A DNA stretch of 64,000 nt from Novosphingobium sp. SG707. Lineage in GTDB: Bacteria > Pseudomonadota > Alphaproteobacteria > Sphingomonadales > Sphingomonadaceae. Made by a program: the position numbers and the translations under genes. The notes under the pieces are model-generated. The model was not told the origin of the DNA. It saw only the letters and a program-made list of their open reading frames with translations, and searched no databases. Shown here one piece after another: positions 27,413 through 41,293 of this stretch; position 1 is the first letter of the stretch; each line of letters starts with the position of its first letter. Location of the stretch: the NCBI RefSeq assembly GCF_012275515.1, contig NZ_JAAZQL010000009.1, positions 62,001-126,000 of the forward strand, written 5' to 3'.

Positions 27413-28930
27413 TCAGAGGCATGCCTCAAGGAAGGTCTGGTCGAAGCCGAACTGGCGCGCCTTTTCCAAAGTGTAGGGGCGCAGGCCCGAGGAACGCCAT
27501 TCACCGATGATCTTGCCGTCGTCGGTTTCGTCCAGATATTCGAATTTGAACAATTCCTGCGTGACAATCACATCGCCCTCCATCCCGATCACCTCGGTGA
27601 TGTTGGTGGTGCGGCGGCTGCCATCGCGCAGGCGTTTGACCTGAACGATCAGGTCGACCGATTCGGCGATCTGGCGGCTGATGGCCTCCTTGGGGATCTT
27701 GATGTCGCCCATCAGGATCATGTTTTCCATACGGCCAAGGCATTCACGCGGGCTGTTGGCGTGAAGCGTACACATCGAACCATCATGGCCGGTGTTCATC
27801 GCGGCCAGCAGGTCGAAACATTCAGCACCACGAATTTCGCCCAGGATGATGCGGTCGGGGCGCATACGCAGGGCGTTCTTCACAAGGTCGCCGATGGTGA
27901 TCGCGCCCTGTCCTTCAAGATTGGGCGGGCGCGTTTCCAGCGGCAGCCAATGCGGCTGTTGCAGACGCAGTTCGGCCGCGTCCTCGATAGTCAGCACGCG
28001 CTCGCCCGGATCGATCATTTTCGACAGGGCGTTGAGCATGGTGGTCTTGCCCGAACCCGTGCCGCCCGAAATCACGATGTTCATCCGACACGCACCCGCG
28101 ATTTTTAGCGCGGTGGCCATGCGGTCATTCATCGAGCCGAAATCGCGCAGCATGTCGATCGTGATCGGCTTTTCGGAAAACTTACGGATCGAGATCGCCG
28201 TGCCGCGCAAAGACAGCGGCGGCACGATCACGTTCACACGGCTGCCGTCCTTCAAACGGGCGTCGGCCAGCGGCGTGGTCTGGTCAACGCGGCGGCCGAC
28301 CTGATTGACGATGCGCTGGGCGATCTGGAACAGGTGCTGTTCATCGCGGAAACGGATCGTGGAAAGCTGAAGTTTGCCCTTCTTTTCAATATAAGTCTGG
28401 TCCGGGCCATTGACCATGATGTCGGACACATCGGGGTCGTTGAGCAATTCCTCGAGCGGACCAAAGCCGAGCAGTTCGTCGATCAGCACCTTTTCCAGCG
28501 CAAATTGCTCGCGCCGGTTCAGCGTGATCTTCAACTCGGCCAGCACCTCCATGATGATCGGGCGGAATTCCTCAGCCAGCTCATCCTTGGTCAGCGTGGC
28601 CGCGGCCTCGGGGTCAACGCGCTCGAGCAGGCGGGGCAGCACCTGCTCTTTGATCTTGTGAACGCTGGCCTCAAAACCCTCAGCCTGCCGGGTGGATTCG
28701 ACGGTGGAATTCATCCGCTCGGCCAGGCGCGCCATCGCGTCGCCGCCCTTGGAATCCATCGTCATTTCGGCTTCGGCGGGCAAAGGCGGAAACTGATCCC
28801 CGCCCGAAGGCGGCGGAGGAGGAGCACCGGCGGGCAGACCATCGGCTCGCATCGGGCGCGCTACGCCGAACTGTGGCCTTGCGCCTGCGCCAAAGCTGCC
28901 GGGGCCAGTGCGTCGCCCGAATGCGCTCAT
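27413..28930 (-). CDS. cpaF: CpaF/TadA-type secretion ATPase
   Basis: A 505-residue hexameric secretion ATPase of the type that powers Flp (Tad) pilus assembly. The first 65 residues are Pro/Gly-rich and probably disordered. The N-terminal domain contains DELLGFGPLEELLNDPDVSDIMVNGP. The motor has Walker A GGTGSGKTT, the Asp box TIEDAAELRLQQPHWLPLETRPPN, Walker B ILGEIRGAE and the His box TGHDGSMCTLHAN. The ATG at 28930 starts a clean open frame. No other cpa/tad genes are next to it here, which is unusual for this family. It diverges from the HNH gene at 29061. Confidence 0.93.
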   Translation of the reverse strand: MSAFGRRTGPGSFGAGARPQFGVARPMRADGLPAGAPPPPPSGGDQFPPLPAEAEMTMDSKGGDAMARLAERMNSTVESTRQAEGFEASVHKIKEQVLPRLLERVDPEAAATLTKDELAEEFRPIIMEVLAELKITLNRREQFALEKVLIDELLGFGPLEELLNDPDVSDIMVNGPDQTYIEKKGKLQLSTIRFRDEQHLFQIAQRIVNQVGRRVDQTTPLADARLKDGSRVNVIVPPLSLRGTAISIRKFSEKPITIDMLRDFGSMNDRMATALKIAGACRMNIVISGGTGSGKTTMLNALSKMIDPGERVLTIEDAAELRLQQPHWLPLETRPPNLEGQGAITIGDLVKNALRMRPDRIILGEIRGAECFDLLAAMNTGHDGSMCTLHANSPRECLGRMENMILMGDIKIPKEAISRQIAESVDLIVQVKRLRDGSRRTTNITEVIGMEGDVIVTQELFKFEYLDETDDGKIIGEWRSSGLRPYTLEKARQFGFDQTFLEACL

Positions 28931-29060
28931 CGTCCGTCTATTCCTTCACAAACCACACAGACATTGCCCGCGACCATCTGGGGCATCGACCGTTTGAGAA
29001 CACGATCAGCCTGTGCCAATTGAGCAAGGTGAATAGAACGGAAACTTTGAGGATTTGCTA

Positions 29061-29399
29061 ATGGCCAAGCGCCGATCACGGGCAAATACCGATTTTGATG
29101 ATGCGGATGAGGCGCCGGTGCCCCCACCGCCGGCCTCTTGCTGGCTTTGCGAGAGACCCTTGGGGCGAAGGGTGGAATGGCACCACCCCGTCCCCAAATC
29201 ATGGGGCGGCCGGAGCGTGGTCGGCGTGCATCCGATCTGCCACCGGGCGCTGCATGCCAATTTTACCAATGCCGAACTGGCGCGCATCGGCGAGGATGTC
29301 GCGGTCCTGCGCGGGGTCGAGGTGGTGGCGCGATTTCTGAACTGGGTGGCGGGGAAGGATCCTGATTTTCATGCGCCAACCGCGCGGAGGAGGGTGTAA
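29061..29399 (+). CDS. Small HNH-type endonuclease-like protein
   Basis: A 112-residue basic protein with a compact zinc-finger nuclease core. Cys27 and Cys30 (CWLC) and Cys60 and His65 are likely structural ligands, and the catalytic-type pair His41-His42 lies in EWHHPVPKSWGG. This resembles HNH endonucleases, but the domain is minimal and could be only a DNA-binding finger. The N-terminus is highly charged. The ATG at 29061 has GAGG eight bases upstream; a TTG six bases earlier is less likely. It stands alone, divergent from cpaF, and is followed by composite repeat copy C. Activity is unproven. Confidence 0.72.
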   Translation: MAKRRSRANTDFDDADEAPVPPPPASCWLCERPLGRRVEWHHPVPKSWGGRSVVGVHPICHRALHANFTNAELARIGEDVAVLRGVEVVARFLNWVAGKDPDFHAPTARRRV

Positions 29400-29407
29400 G
29401 GGGGAGG

Positions 29408-29651
29408 TTTGCCTCCGGCGGGCAAAGGGCGGGTGCCCTTTGCAATCCCGATAAGGGGGAAGTGCGAGGTCGGTTAAGAAATGCCGATCCGCGAAGCGGT
29501 TTAATAGCCTGCGGCGCAGGGATCTTATGCTGTTTGGCGCCGCAGGCTTTATACTCCAAACATGGCCTTCGATAGGATTTGGCCGAACCCGATGCGCAAC
29601 AACGACAATAAGGGGATTGCAAAGGGACGAGTCCCTTTGCCCGCCGGAGGC
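29408..29651. repeat. Composite palindromic intergenic repeat, copy C
   Basis: This is the most complete copy. The left arm is 29408-29449 (stem GCAAAGGGC/GCCCTTTGC). CCGATCCGCGAAGCGG is shared with copy A. The inner palindrome is TAGCCTGCGGCGC (29505-29517) with GGCGCCGCAGGCTTTA (29536-29551). GCGCAAC is at 29594-29600, and the right arm is 29612-29651 (stem GCAAAGGGAC/GTCCCTTTGC, then CCGCCGGAGGC). It separates the convergent HNH gene and the atp operon. Confidence 0.9.
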
Positions 29652-29666
29652 ACCCCATCCCAATAG

Positions 29667-29706
29667 AAAAGGGCCGGGAAAAAGGCGCAAACCCTTTTCC
29701 CGGCCC
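29667..29706 (-). terminator. Intrinsic terminator of the atp operon
   Basis: On the minus strand GGGCCGGGAAAA pairs with TTTTTCCCGGCCC around a short loop and is followed by TTTTC. It lies about 50 bases after the atpC stop and before repeat copy C. Confidence 0.8.
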
Positions 29707-29754
29707 TCAATCTGTTATCCGTCAAAGCGACCGACGAAGTCGGTCAGCCCGCGA

Positions 29755-30012
29755 TCAACCCACCAGCTTTTCAGCCAGCACGGTCAGACCCTTGGGCGTC
29801 ACTTCGGCGAAACCGCCGGCGATGGCGATTTCTTCCGGAGCCGCGTTTTCGCTCTTGTACACTTTCACGGTGCCATCGGCGATGGTCGACAGGAAAGGCG
29901 CATGGCCTTCCAGCACGCCGAACTCGCCTTCCGAACCGGGGACGACCACCATGTGGACTTCCTCGGACCGGACCAGCTTTGCAGGCGTGACGAGTTCGAA
30001 ATGCAGCGCCAT
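29755..30012 (-). CDS. atpC: ATP synthase epsilon subunit (short form)
   Basis: An 85-residue epsilon subunit of F1, part of the central stalk. It comprises only the N-terminal beta-sandwich: [35 protein letters not shown] is diagnostic. It ends at VLAEKLVG, where typical epsilon subunits (130-140 residues) continue into the two C-terminal helices that inhibit ATP hydrolysis. No downstream remnant of those helices is seen, so this appears to be a natural short form rather than a frameshift. It is the last gene of the atpHAGDC operon, three bases after atpD, and is followed by a terminator. Confidence 0.93.
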   Translation of the reverse strand: MALHFELVTPAKLVRSEEVHMVVVPGSEGEFGVLEGHAPFLSTIADGTVKVYKSENAAPEEIAIAGGFAEVTPKGLTVLAEKLVG

Positions 30013-30015
30013 GGC

Positions 30016-32354
<2,339 letters not shown>

Positions 32355-32384
32355 TGCCAACTACCTTTCGTAGCTAGACCTGAC

Positions 32385-33980
<1,596 letters not shown>

Positions 33981-34535
33981 TTAGCCCCTCATCTTTTGGG
34001 CGAGAGAATTGAGACGGGTGCGGATCGAGCTGTCGATCTGCTGGCTGCCGATGCGCACGACCAGACCGCCAAGCAGTTCCGGATCGACGCTGGTCTTCAG
34101 CTTGATGGCCTTGCCTTCACGAGCAGCCAGCTTGCCCGAAAGGGCGGCCAACTGATCGTCGCTCAGCGGGTGGGCGCTGGTCACCTGCGCCGTCACTTCG
34201 CCGCGCGCGGCCGCCGCGATGGCGGAAAAGGCGCGAAGAATGTCGGGCAGGGCCGAAAGGCGGCGGCCAGCAGCCAGCACGCCAAGGAATTTGCGGGTAA
34301 CCTCGCCAAGGCCAAGGACCCCGGCCACACCCTCGACCGCACGGCCAGCCGCATCGCGGCTGATCTGCGGATTACGAATCAGGGCGGACAGGTCGTCGGA
34401 TTCGGCAATTGCCGCACCCAGCGCCTCAAGGTCCGCTTCCACGGCGCTTACCACGCCCAAATCCTGCGCCAGTTCAAACAGGGCGGACGCGTAGCGCCCC
34501 TGAAGACTGGCAGTAATGCCGGCGGAATTGTCCAC
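33981..34535 (-). CDS. atpH: ATP synthase delta subunit
   Basis: A 184-residue delta subunit that links the peripheral stalk to the top of F1. The N-terminal helical domain begins [15 protein letters not shown], and the C-terminal [36 protein letters not shown] is the conserved signature. I use the GTG at 34535, which has GAGGGG nine bases upstream and gives the family N-terminus; the frame is open to 34592, but those residues look non-coding. It is the first gene of the F1 operon. The Fo genes are not in this window, the split arrangement common in alphaproteobacteria. Confidence 0.94.
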   Translation of the reverse strand: MDNSAGITASLQGRYASALFELAQDLGVVSAVEADLEALGAAIAESDDLSALIRNPQISRDAAGRAVEGVAGVLGLGEVTRKFLGVLAAGRRLSALPDILRAFSAIAAAARGEVTAQVTSAHPLSDDQLAALSGKLAAREGKAIKLKTSVDPELLGGLVVRIGSQQIDSSIRTRLNSLAQKMRG

Positions 34536-34821
34536 GCTTTTACGTCCCCTCTTGCCGGAAGGCTCTATGCCGGTTCGCAAAGGAAAGGACACGCAGGGTT
34601 AAACTGCGTATCTGTCCCCCTTGGGCGGCGCGCATAGCGACGATTACCGCGCGATGCAAGCGGCCCATTGCCACCTGATTCCAAAGTCCATGGTCGAGCG
34701 CAAAGTCGGCCCGTTTGTCTGAGAAATGCGCGATGCATTCCTATGCGTCAGTTTGCCCGAAAAAACTTTGATCGCAAGGGGTGGGAAGTATCGCCTGCGC
34801 ACCTGTGCTAGGCAGTTTTCC

Positions 34822-35850
34822 ATGGGCAACGATCAAACAGAAGTTTTTTGGGAAAACGTGGTGGCGCGCGACAAGGGCGCCGATGGCCGCTTCGTTTTCG
34901 CGGTTGCGACCACGGGCATCTATTGCCGCCCGTCCTGTCCGGCGCGGCGGCCCTTGCGCGGTCATGTCCGATTCTTTGCCGATGGCGATGCGGCGCGCGC
35001 CGATGGTTTTCGCCCATGCCTGCGCTGTCGCCCGGATGAGGCGGGGCGCGACGCGGCGGCGGTCGAGGCCGCGCTGCGCATGATGGGCGATGATGCGCCC
35101 TCTTTAACCGATCTTGCCGAGGCGACCGGATATAGCCCGTCGCATTTCCAGCGAATCTTCAAACGGGCCACCGGCCTCTCGCCCGCCGCCTATGCCCGCG
35201 CCCGCCGGATCGAGCGCGCGGGACAGGTGCTGGGGCAGCAATCCGTCACCGATGCGATCTATGCCTCGGGCTTTGGCGGACCATCCACTTTCTATCGCAA
35301 TGCAAAGGAGCGCATGGGCATGACCCCGTCGGCATGGGCCAAGGGTGGCGAGGGTGTCACCATTCACTGGGCGGTGATGCCCACCACTTTGGGCGCAATG
35401 CTGGTGGCGGCCACGGATCGCGGGATCTGCCGTCTGGCCTTTGGCGTGGGGGTGGAGGATCTGCGCACGCTGTTTCCCAAGGCCGAACTGGTGGAGGGCG
35501 ACGAGGCGTTCAAAACCCTTTTTGCGCGGGTTTTAAGCGCCGTGGAGACGCCCGGCGAGGTTTCGGACATTCCGCTCGATGTGCGCGGCACCGCCTTTCA
35601 GGAGGCCGTCTGGGCCGCCCTGCGCCAGATCCCGGCGGGCGAGACGCGCTCCTATGCGGAACTGGCCGCCGCGATCGGTCGCCCTGCCGCCTGCCGTGCC
35701 GCGGGCAGCGCCAATGGGGCCAATCGCGTCGCGGTGCTGATCCCTTGCCATCGGGTCATCCGGGGCGATGGCGCGCTGGGCGGCTATGCCTGGGGCGAGG
35801 GGGTGAAGAAGGAGTTGTTGGCCCGGGAAGGGGTTTACACAAAAGAATAA
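34822..35850 (+). CDS. ada: Ada: methylated-DNA methyltransferase and transcription activator
   Basis: A 342-residue three-part Ada protein. The N-terminal zinc domain has Cys35, Cys39, Cys66 and Cys69 (YCRPSC and PCLRC); methyl transfer to the first of these activates the protein. An AraC-type helix-turn-helix pair follows (about 91-170: SLTDLAEATGYSPSHFQRIFK). The C-terminal O6-alkylguanine transferase has acceptor Cys309 in IPCHRVIRGDG. Full length and intact active residues suggest function in adaptive alkylation resistance. The ATG at 34822 was chosen to fit the family. Its end overlaps priA tail to tail by 16 bases. I saw no clear Ada box upstream. Confidence 0.95.
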   Translation: MGNDQTEVFWENVVARDKGADGRFVFAVATTGIYCRPSCPARRPLRGHVRFFADGDAARADGFRPCLRCRPDEAGRDAAAVEAALRMMGDDAPSLTDLAEATGYSPSHFQRIFKRATGLSPAAYARARRIERAGQVLGQQSVTDAIYASGFGGPSTFYRNAKERMGMTPSAWAKGGEGVTIHWAVMPTTLGAMLVAATDRGICRLAFGVGVEDLRTLFPKAELVEGDEAFKTLFARVLSAVETPGEVSDIPLDVRGTAFQEAVWAALRQIPAGETRSYAELAAAIGRPAACRAAGSANGANRVAVLIPCHRVIRGDGALGGYAWGEGVKKELLAREGVYTKE

Positions 35851-38006
35851 GGGTCGATGTCGATGCTGACGCGCACCCCTTGCGGGAATTTGAGCGCGCC
35901 CAGCCATTCGCGCAGCACCTTCTGTAATTCCGCGCTGCGTTTGGCATTGACCAGCAACCGATAGCGATAACGTCCGCGCAGCAAGGACAAAGGCGCGGGC
36001 GCAGGGCCGAGGATCGCCACATCGGGCAGGTTGGGCCGCGTGCCGCCAATCGCGCGGGCGGCCTCCTTGGCTTCGGATTCCTCTTCGCTCGACACGATGA
36101 TCGCGGCCCAGCGGCCAAAGGGCGGCGCGCCCGCATGGCGGCGCCCTTCCGCCTCGGCCTCATAGAAGGCATCGCGGTCGCCAGCCGCCAAGGCGGCGAT
36201 CACCGGGGCAGTGGGATGGCGGGTCTGGATCAACACCTCACCCGGCTTTTCGCCGCGCCCGGCGCGCCCGGCCACCTGCGCGATCTGCTGATAGGACCTC
36301 TCGCCTGCGCGCAGATCGCCGCCCTCAAGGCCAAGATCGGCGTCGATCACCCCCACCAGCGTCAGGTCGGGAAAATGATAGCCTTTGGTGACCAATTGCG
36401 TGCCGACGATCACGTCGATCATCTTGTTCTCGGCCGCCGCCACAAATTCGGCCACCTTATCTGGCGTATTCATCGTGTCCGACGTCACCAACGCCACGCG
36501 GGCCTCGGGCAGGATCTGCGCCACCTCATCGGCAATGCGTTCCACCCCCGGCCCGCAGGCGACAAGGCAATCCGCCTCGCCGCATTCGGGGCAGGCGGTG
36601 GGCATCGGCTGCTCCTGTCCGCAATGGTGACACGCGAGGCGGCGCGAGAGGCGGTGTTCGACCAGCCACGCGCTGCACGTATCGCATTGAAACCGATGGC
36701 CGCATGCCCGGCACAGCGTCAAAGGCGCATAACCGCGCCGGTTGAGGAAGAGCAGCGATTGCTCGCCCTTCTCAAGCCGCTCCACCAGCTTTTTGACCAG
36801 AGGCGGGGAAATCCAGTGGTTCCGTTCGGGCGGATGCTGGATCAGATTGACGATCTGAATATCGGGCAATTGCGCCCCGCCGAAACGGTCGGGCAAGATG
36901 ATCCGCTTGTATACGCCCGCCTCGGCCAGCGTCAGGCTTTCGAGCGCAGGCGTGGCCGAGGCCAGCACAACGGGGATCTTCTCAAACCTTGCGCGAATCA
37001 CCGCCACGTCGCGCGCATTATAACGCACGCCATCATCCTGCTTGAACGAGACCTCATGGGCCTCATCCACCACGATCAGGCCGAGACGCGGAAAGGGCAG
37101 AAACAGCGCCGAACGCGCGCCCACCACCACCTGCGCCTGACCCCCGGCAATCGCGCGCCATGCCCTGCGACGTTCGGCGGATTTGAGGCTGGAGTGCCAC
37201 AGCACCGGCTCCACCCCGAAGCGCGCCTCAAAACGGCGCAGGAAATTCTGCGTCAGCGCGATTTCAGGCAGCATAACCAACACCTGCCGCCCCAGCCGGA
37301 TCGCCTCGGCTACGGCTTCGAAATAGGTTTCGGTCTTGCCCGATCCGGTCACGCCGTCGAGCAGGAACGGTGCGAACAATCCGCCGCGCACCGCATCGAC
37401 CACCTGATCGGCGGCCTCCTGTTGCCCATCCGACAGATCGGGCACATCAAATTCAGGATCGGCGGGCGGATAGGGCCGGTCGAGATCGACCCGCACCGTT
37501 TCCATCATCCCGCCATTGACCATGCCGCGCAGCACGCCCTCGGTCACACCAGCCGCCTCGGCCAGTTCGCGCAAAGTGCCCTGCGCGCCTTGCAAAGCCT
37601 CCAGCGCGGCGGCGCGTTGGGGCGTTAAACGCTTTGGCGGTTCGGCATCGGGTTTTAACCGATATTCCGTCATCATCCGCCCGCCCTGAAGCGCAGCAGT
37701 TGAGGACAGCGCCATACGCGCCACCGAGGCCAGCGAGGCGCAATAATAATCCGCCGTCCATTCGATCAGCCGCCGCAAGGGCGCGGGCAAAGGCGGCACC
37801 GGCAGCACCGAGAGCAGGGGGCGCAGGCGATTGTCGCCCACTTCCTCACCGGGCAGGCGGTCGGCCTCCCACACGATGCCCATCACCTGACGCGGCCCCA
37901 GTGGGGCGATCACCACGCTGCCGTGTTCGACCTCCATGCCATGGGGTACGCGGTAATCCAGCACCGGCAGGGCGGAATTCATCACAAGCAGGCGGGCGCG
38001 GGTCAT
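35835..38006 (-). CDS. priA: Primosomal protein N' (replication restart helicase PriA)
   Basis: A 723-residue 3'-to-5' helicase that reloads the replisome at stalled forks. The 3'-binding domain occupies the first 110 residues. The helicase core has Walker [10 protein letters not shown], the DEAH box VVDEAHEVS, the TGRAGRG-like QVAGRAGRG and SATPALES. The zinc module is [21 protein letters not shown], followed by CHHCG and CPECG: eight cysteines as usual, split by insertion into the helicase. The ATG at 38006 ([18 protein letters not shown]) gives the expected N-terminus; an extended frame to 38030 exists. It diverges from the transaldolase gene. Confidence 0.95.
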   Translation of the reverse strand: MTRARLLVMNSALPVLDYRVPHGMEVEHGSVVIAPLGPRQVMGIVWEADRLPGEEVGDNRLRPLLSVLPVPPLPAPLRRLIEWTADYYCASLASVARMALSSTAALQGGRMMTEYRLKPDAEPPKRLTPQRAAALEALQGAQGTLRELAEAAGVTEGVLRGMVNGGMMETVRVDLDRPYPPADPEFDVPDLSDGQQEAADQVVDAVRGGLFAPFLLDGVTGSGKTETYFEAVAEAIRLGRQVLVMLPEIALTQNFLRRFEARFGVEPVLWHSSLKSAERRRAWRAIAGGQAQVVVGARSALFLPFPRLGLIVVDEAHEVSFKQDDGVRYNARDVAVIRARFEKIPVVLASATPALESLTLAEAGVYKRIILPDRFGGAQLPDIQIVNLIQHPPERNHWISPPLVKKLVERLEKGEQSLLFLNRRGYAPLTLCRACGHRFQCDTCSAWLVEHRLSRRLACHHCGQEQPMPTACPECGEADCLVACGPGVERIADEVAQILPEARVALVTSDTMNTPDKVAEFVAAAENKMIDVIVGTQLVTKGYHFPDLTLVGVIDADLGLEGGDLRAGERSYQQIAQVAGRAGRGEKPGEVLIQTRHPTAPVIAALAAGDRDAFYEAEAEGRRHAGAPPFGRWAAIIVSSEEESEAKEAARAIGGTRPNLPDVAILGPAPAPLSLLRGRYRYRLLVNAKRSAELQKVLREWLGALKFPQGVRVSIDIDPYSFV

Positions 38007-38148
38007 GGCTTCCCTATGGGGCGGGTGCATAGGAACCGCAAGGCCAGTAAAGGGGGTTGGGTATCGCGCCGCACCTGCCTATAGGCGGTCCTCAGCCGCT
38101 TTACAGAATCGCACCCTCCGTGGGCGCGCGCCAATCAGGGGACCACCC

Positions 38149-38799
38149 ATGAAGTTTTTCGTCGACACCGCAGAAATCAACGACATCAAGGAACTGGCCG
38201 CCACGGGCCTGCTTGACGGCGTGACCACCAACCCTTCGCTGATCGCCAAGTCGGGCCGTGATTTCCTTGAAGTCACCAAGGAAATCTGCGGCATCGTCGA
38301 TGGCCCGGTTTCGGCCGAAGTCATCGCTCTCGACCACGAAGGCATGATGCGCGAAGCCGAAATCCTGCGCAAGATCGCCGACAATGTCTGCATCAAGGTT
38401 CCGCTGACCATCGACGGCCTCAAGACCTGCAAGGCGCTGACGGGCGACGGCACCAAGGTCAACGTGACCCTGTGCTTCTCGGCCAATCAGGCGCTGCTGG
38501 CCGCCAAGGCGGGCGCTTCGTTCATCTCGCCCTTCATCGGCCGTCATGACGACAATGGCTTTGATGGCCTCGAACTGATCCGCGACATTCGTCTGATCTA
38601 TGACAACTACAACTATGCCACCGAAATTCTGGCGGCCTCGATCCGTCACGGTGTGCATGTGCTGGAATGCGCGCGCATCGGCGCCGATGTGATGACCGCA
38701 CCGCCGGCCGTCATCAAGGGTCTGGTCAAGCATGTCTTGACGGACAAGGGCATTGAAGGCTTCATGGCGGACTGGGCCAAGACGGGCCAAAGCCTCTAA
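38149..38799 (+). CDS. Transaldolase / fructose-6-phosphate aldolase family
   Basis: A 216-residue small transaldolase. The Schiff-base lysine is Lys83 in NVCIKVPLT, preceded by [14 protein letters not shown] and followed by [31 protein letters not shown] in segments typical of the subfamily. The length fits the TalC/MipB/FSA group rather than the 320-residue classical enzyme. Transaldolase activity in the pentose phosphate pathway is the more common function in alphaproteobacteria, but FSA activity cannot be excluded from sequence. The ATG at 38149 has AGGGGA upstream. cobT follows after 19 bases, so the two may be co-transcribed. Confidence 0.93.
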   Translation: MKFFVDTAEINDIKELAATGLLDGVTTNPSLIAKSGRDFLEVTKEICGIVDGPVSAEVIALDHEGMMREAEILRKIADNVCIKVPLTIDGLKTCKALTGDGTKVNVTLCFSANQALLAAKAGASFISPFIGRHDDNGFDGLELIRDIRLIYDNYNYATEILAASIRHGVHVLECARIGADVMTAPPAVIKGLVKHVLTDKGIEGFMADWAKTGQSL

Positions 38800-38818
38800 T
38801 AGAATCAAGGGATAGACA

Positions 38819-40633
38819 TTGGCCGAGGACACTCCTCTCGACCGCTTCAAGGCTGCGCTGACCGGCGCTTCGCGGGCAATTGCCGAGCGGGGCGACATTG
38901 AGGTGAACTGGAGCCCCGATAACCCGAGCCAGACGGGCACGACCTTTCGTGTCCCGATGCCGGGGCGGGGCATCCCGCGCGCAGCCGCCATGGAGGCGCG
39001 CGGTTTCGCCGATTCCTATGCGCTGCGATTGAAGCACCACAATGAGGTGCTTCACCGCAAGAATGCGCCTCAGGAACCGGTGGCCCGCGCCGCCTATGAT
39101 GCGGTCGAGACCGTGCGCTTTGAGGCGCTCGGGGCCAATGACTATGCCGGAATGCGCGAAAATCTGGGCGCGGCGCTGGATATGCGGATGGCAACAGACG
39201 CCATCGCCCGCGCCGAACGCGCAGAGCAGGTGCCGATGCATACCGCGCTGGCGCTGATCCTGCGTGAGAAGCTGACCGGTCAGCCGATCCCGGAAATGGC
39301 GAAGGGCGGTGTCGAAATGCGCCGCGCCTTTATCGAGGAAAAGGCGGGCGGCGATATTGCCGCGCTGGCCGACAAGCTAGGCGATCAGAAGGCTTTTCAA
39401 AGCCTTGCTCTGGACATGCTGCGCCATCTGGAATTGACCCAACCCGAAGCCGTGGACGAGCCCGGCGAGGATGAGGACAACGAAGAGGCTGAGCAGGACA
39501 AGGAAGAGCAGCAGGACGAGGATCAGCCGGGCCAGGAGCAACAGCCCGTCGAAATGGCCGCCGACCGCAGCCAGGGCGACGAGCAGGGCGACAGCGACCA
39601 GCAGAGCGAGATCGAAGATCAGGGCGAGATGGACGACGAGGGCGAGGACAGCGAGGAGGGCATGCTGCCCACCCGTCCGAACCGCCCCTGGACCGAATTG
39701 CCCAATGACTTTGATTACAAGGTCTTTTCCGAGAAATATGACGAAGTGGTCGCCGCGCATGACCTGTGCGACGATGATGAACTGACCCGCCTGCGCACCT
39801 ATCTGGATGCGCAGTTGAAGGGCTTGCAGGGCATTGTCACGCGGCTTGCCAACCGGCTTCAGCGGCGCCTGATGGCGCAGCAGAACCGCAGTTGGGACTT
39901 CGATCAGGAAGAGGGCATTCTCGATGCTGCGCGCCTGTCGCGCATCGTCGTCGCGCCCGGTTCTTCGCTTAGCTATAAGGTCGAGCGCGATGTCGAGTTC
40001 AAGGACACGATCGTCACGCTGCTGATCGACAATTCGGGGTCGATGCGCGGGCGGCCGATCTCCATCGCCGCCATTTCCGCCGACGTTTTGGCGCGCACGC
40101 TGGAGCGCTGCGGGGTGAAGACCGAGATCCTCGGCTTTACCACACGCGCGTGGAAGGGCGGGCAATCGCGTGAGGCGTGGCTGGCGGCGGGCAAGCCAGC
40201 CCATCCGGGCCGTCTAAACGACTTGCGCCACATTGTTTACAAAAAGGCTGATGAGCCTTGGCGCCGCGCGCGCAAGAATCTTGGCCTGATGATGCGTGAG
40301 GGGCTGCTCAAAGAGAATATCGACGGGGAGGCGCTGAAATGGGCGCATGACCGCCTGCTCTCGCGGCCCGAGGATCGGCGAATCCTGATGGTGATTTCGG
40401 ACGGCGCGCCGGTCGATGACAGCACGCTTTCGGTCAATGCGGCGGGCTATCTCGAAGGCCACCTGCGCCGCGTGATCGGCTGGATCGAGAATAAATCGCC
40501 GGTGCAACTGGTGGCCATCGGCATCGGCCATGATGTCACGCGGTATTATCGCCGCGCGGTGACGATCATGGATGTCGAGCAACTGGGCGGCACGATGATC
40601 GAACAATTGGCGGGCCTGTTCGAGGATGCCTGA
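38819..40633 (+). CDS. cobT: Cobaltochelatase CobT subunit
   Basis: A 604-residue CobT, which with the AAA+ subunit CobS and CobN inserts cobalt into hydrogenobyrinic acid diamide. The N-terminal 200 residues are helical. Residues 211-281 form a highly acidic Glu/Asp/Gln linker, and the C-terminal von Willebrand factor A domain carries the MIDAS motif DNSGS (404-408). The start is TTG at 38819, preceded by AAGGGA; the conserved N-terminus [13 protein letters not shown] supports it. CobS and CobN are not in the window. Related CobST-like pairs exist outside B12 synthesis, so the cobalamin role is probable rather than certain. Confidence 0.9.
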   Translation: MAEDTPLDRFKAALTGASRAIAERGDIEVNWSPDNPSQTGTTFRVPMPGRGIPRAAAMEARGFADSYALRLKHHNEVLHRKNAPQEPVARAAYDAVETVRFEALGANDYAGMRENLGAALDMRMATDAIARAERAEQVPMHTALALILREKLTGQPIPEMAKGGVEMRRAFIEEKAGGDIAALADKLGDQKAFQSLALDMLRHLELTQPEAVDEPGEDEDNEEAEQDKEEQQDEDQPGQEQQPVEMAADRSQGDEQGDSDQQSEIEDQGEMDDEGEDSEEGMLPTRPNRPWTELPNDFDYKVFSEKYDEVVAAHDLCDDDELTRLRTYLDAQLKGLQGIVTRLANRLQRRLMAQQNRSWDFDQEEGILDAARLSRIVVAPGSSLSYKVERDVEFKDTIVTLLIDNSGSMRGRPISIAAISADVLARTLERCGVKTEILGFTTRAWKGGQSREAWLAAGKPAHPGRLNDLRHIVYKKADEPWRRARKNLGLMMREGLLKENIDGEALKWAHDRLLSRPEDRRILMVISDGAPVDDSTLSVNAAGYLEGHLRRVIGWIENKSPVQLVAIGIGHDVTRYYRRAVTIMDVEQLGGTMIEQLAGLFEDA

Positions 40634-40703
40634 TCTGCATTTTTGCTAATTGCCAAAGATGAGATTGGGCGATAGCCTCCAACAATCTGGGGGTTATCAT
40701 TTC

Positions 40704-41249
40704 ATGACTAGGGCATTTTTGCGCTTGGCAGTGTGCTGTCTTGCGCTTCCTTCCGGTATTCTTTTCGCGCAGGATGCGTCGTCCGGTCCAGTACAGGCCA
40801 CGCCTCGCGTTGTCCCTGCGCTTACGCCTGTACGTATCGAGATCCTTGAGGCGCAGGGAAGCGCCATTTCCAAGCCCGATGCCCATTTCCCTATTCGCCT
40901 TGTCGATCCCGTTCTGCTGGACGGCAAGACCATCATTCCGGCAGGGGCCACCGGCGAGGGTGAGGTGGTCCATGCGAAGAAGTCGAGCATGAGCGGCGGG
41001 CCGGGCGAACTGATCCTTGCCGCGCGTTGGCTGGATGTAAATGGGCATCAGGTGCGCCTGCGTTCGATGCATTTGTCGGAAAACGGGAAAAGTTCGATCA
41101 AGGACGTCAATCGCATAATGATCGCGTCGGCAGCAACGGTTCCGGTTGCCGCCATGCTCGGCTGGTTCATGAAGGGCAAGGAAGTGGTTGTGCCCTCCGG
41201 CACCTATGCCGAGGCCAAGTTGGCGGCTGATTTTTCAGTCGAGCCCTGA
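40704..41249 (+). CDS. Secreted hypothetical protein
   Basis: A 181-residue protein with a signal peptide (MTRAFLRLAVCCLALPSGILFAQ, cleavage probably after AQ). The mature part is mostly beta-strand-like, with VRIEILEAQGSAISKPDAHFPIRLVDPVLLDGKTIIPAG, reminiscent of TrbI/conjugal-pilus-type beta domains but without firm similarity. A short hydrophobic run, IMIASAATVPVAAMLGWFMKG, lies near residue 145. The ATG at 40704 is used; the frame is open to 40650. It begins 70 bases after cobT and precedes another secreted protein, so both may act in the envelope. No function can be assigned. Confidence 0.7.
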   Translation: MTRAFLRLAVCCLALPSGILFAQDASSGPVQATPRVVPALTPVRIEILEAQGSAISKPDAHFPIRLVDPVLLDGKTIIPAGATGEGEVVHAKKSSMSGGPGELILAARWLDVNGHQVRLRSMHLSENGKSSIKDVNRIMIASAATVPVAAMLGWFMKGKEVVVPSGTYAEAKLAADFSVEP

Positions 41250-41293
41250 ATTCGGCCCGGCCCAACAACGTTTCACAAAGGGAGTGGATTTTG

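Noticed and set aside
34536-34821. Possible Ada box between atpH and ada
   Set aside because: The closest sequence, around TTTGATCGCAAG, is too far from the known Ada operator pattern to claim.
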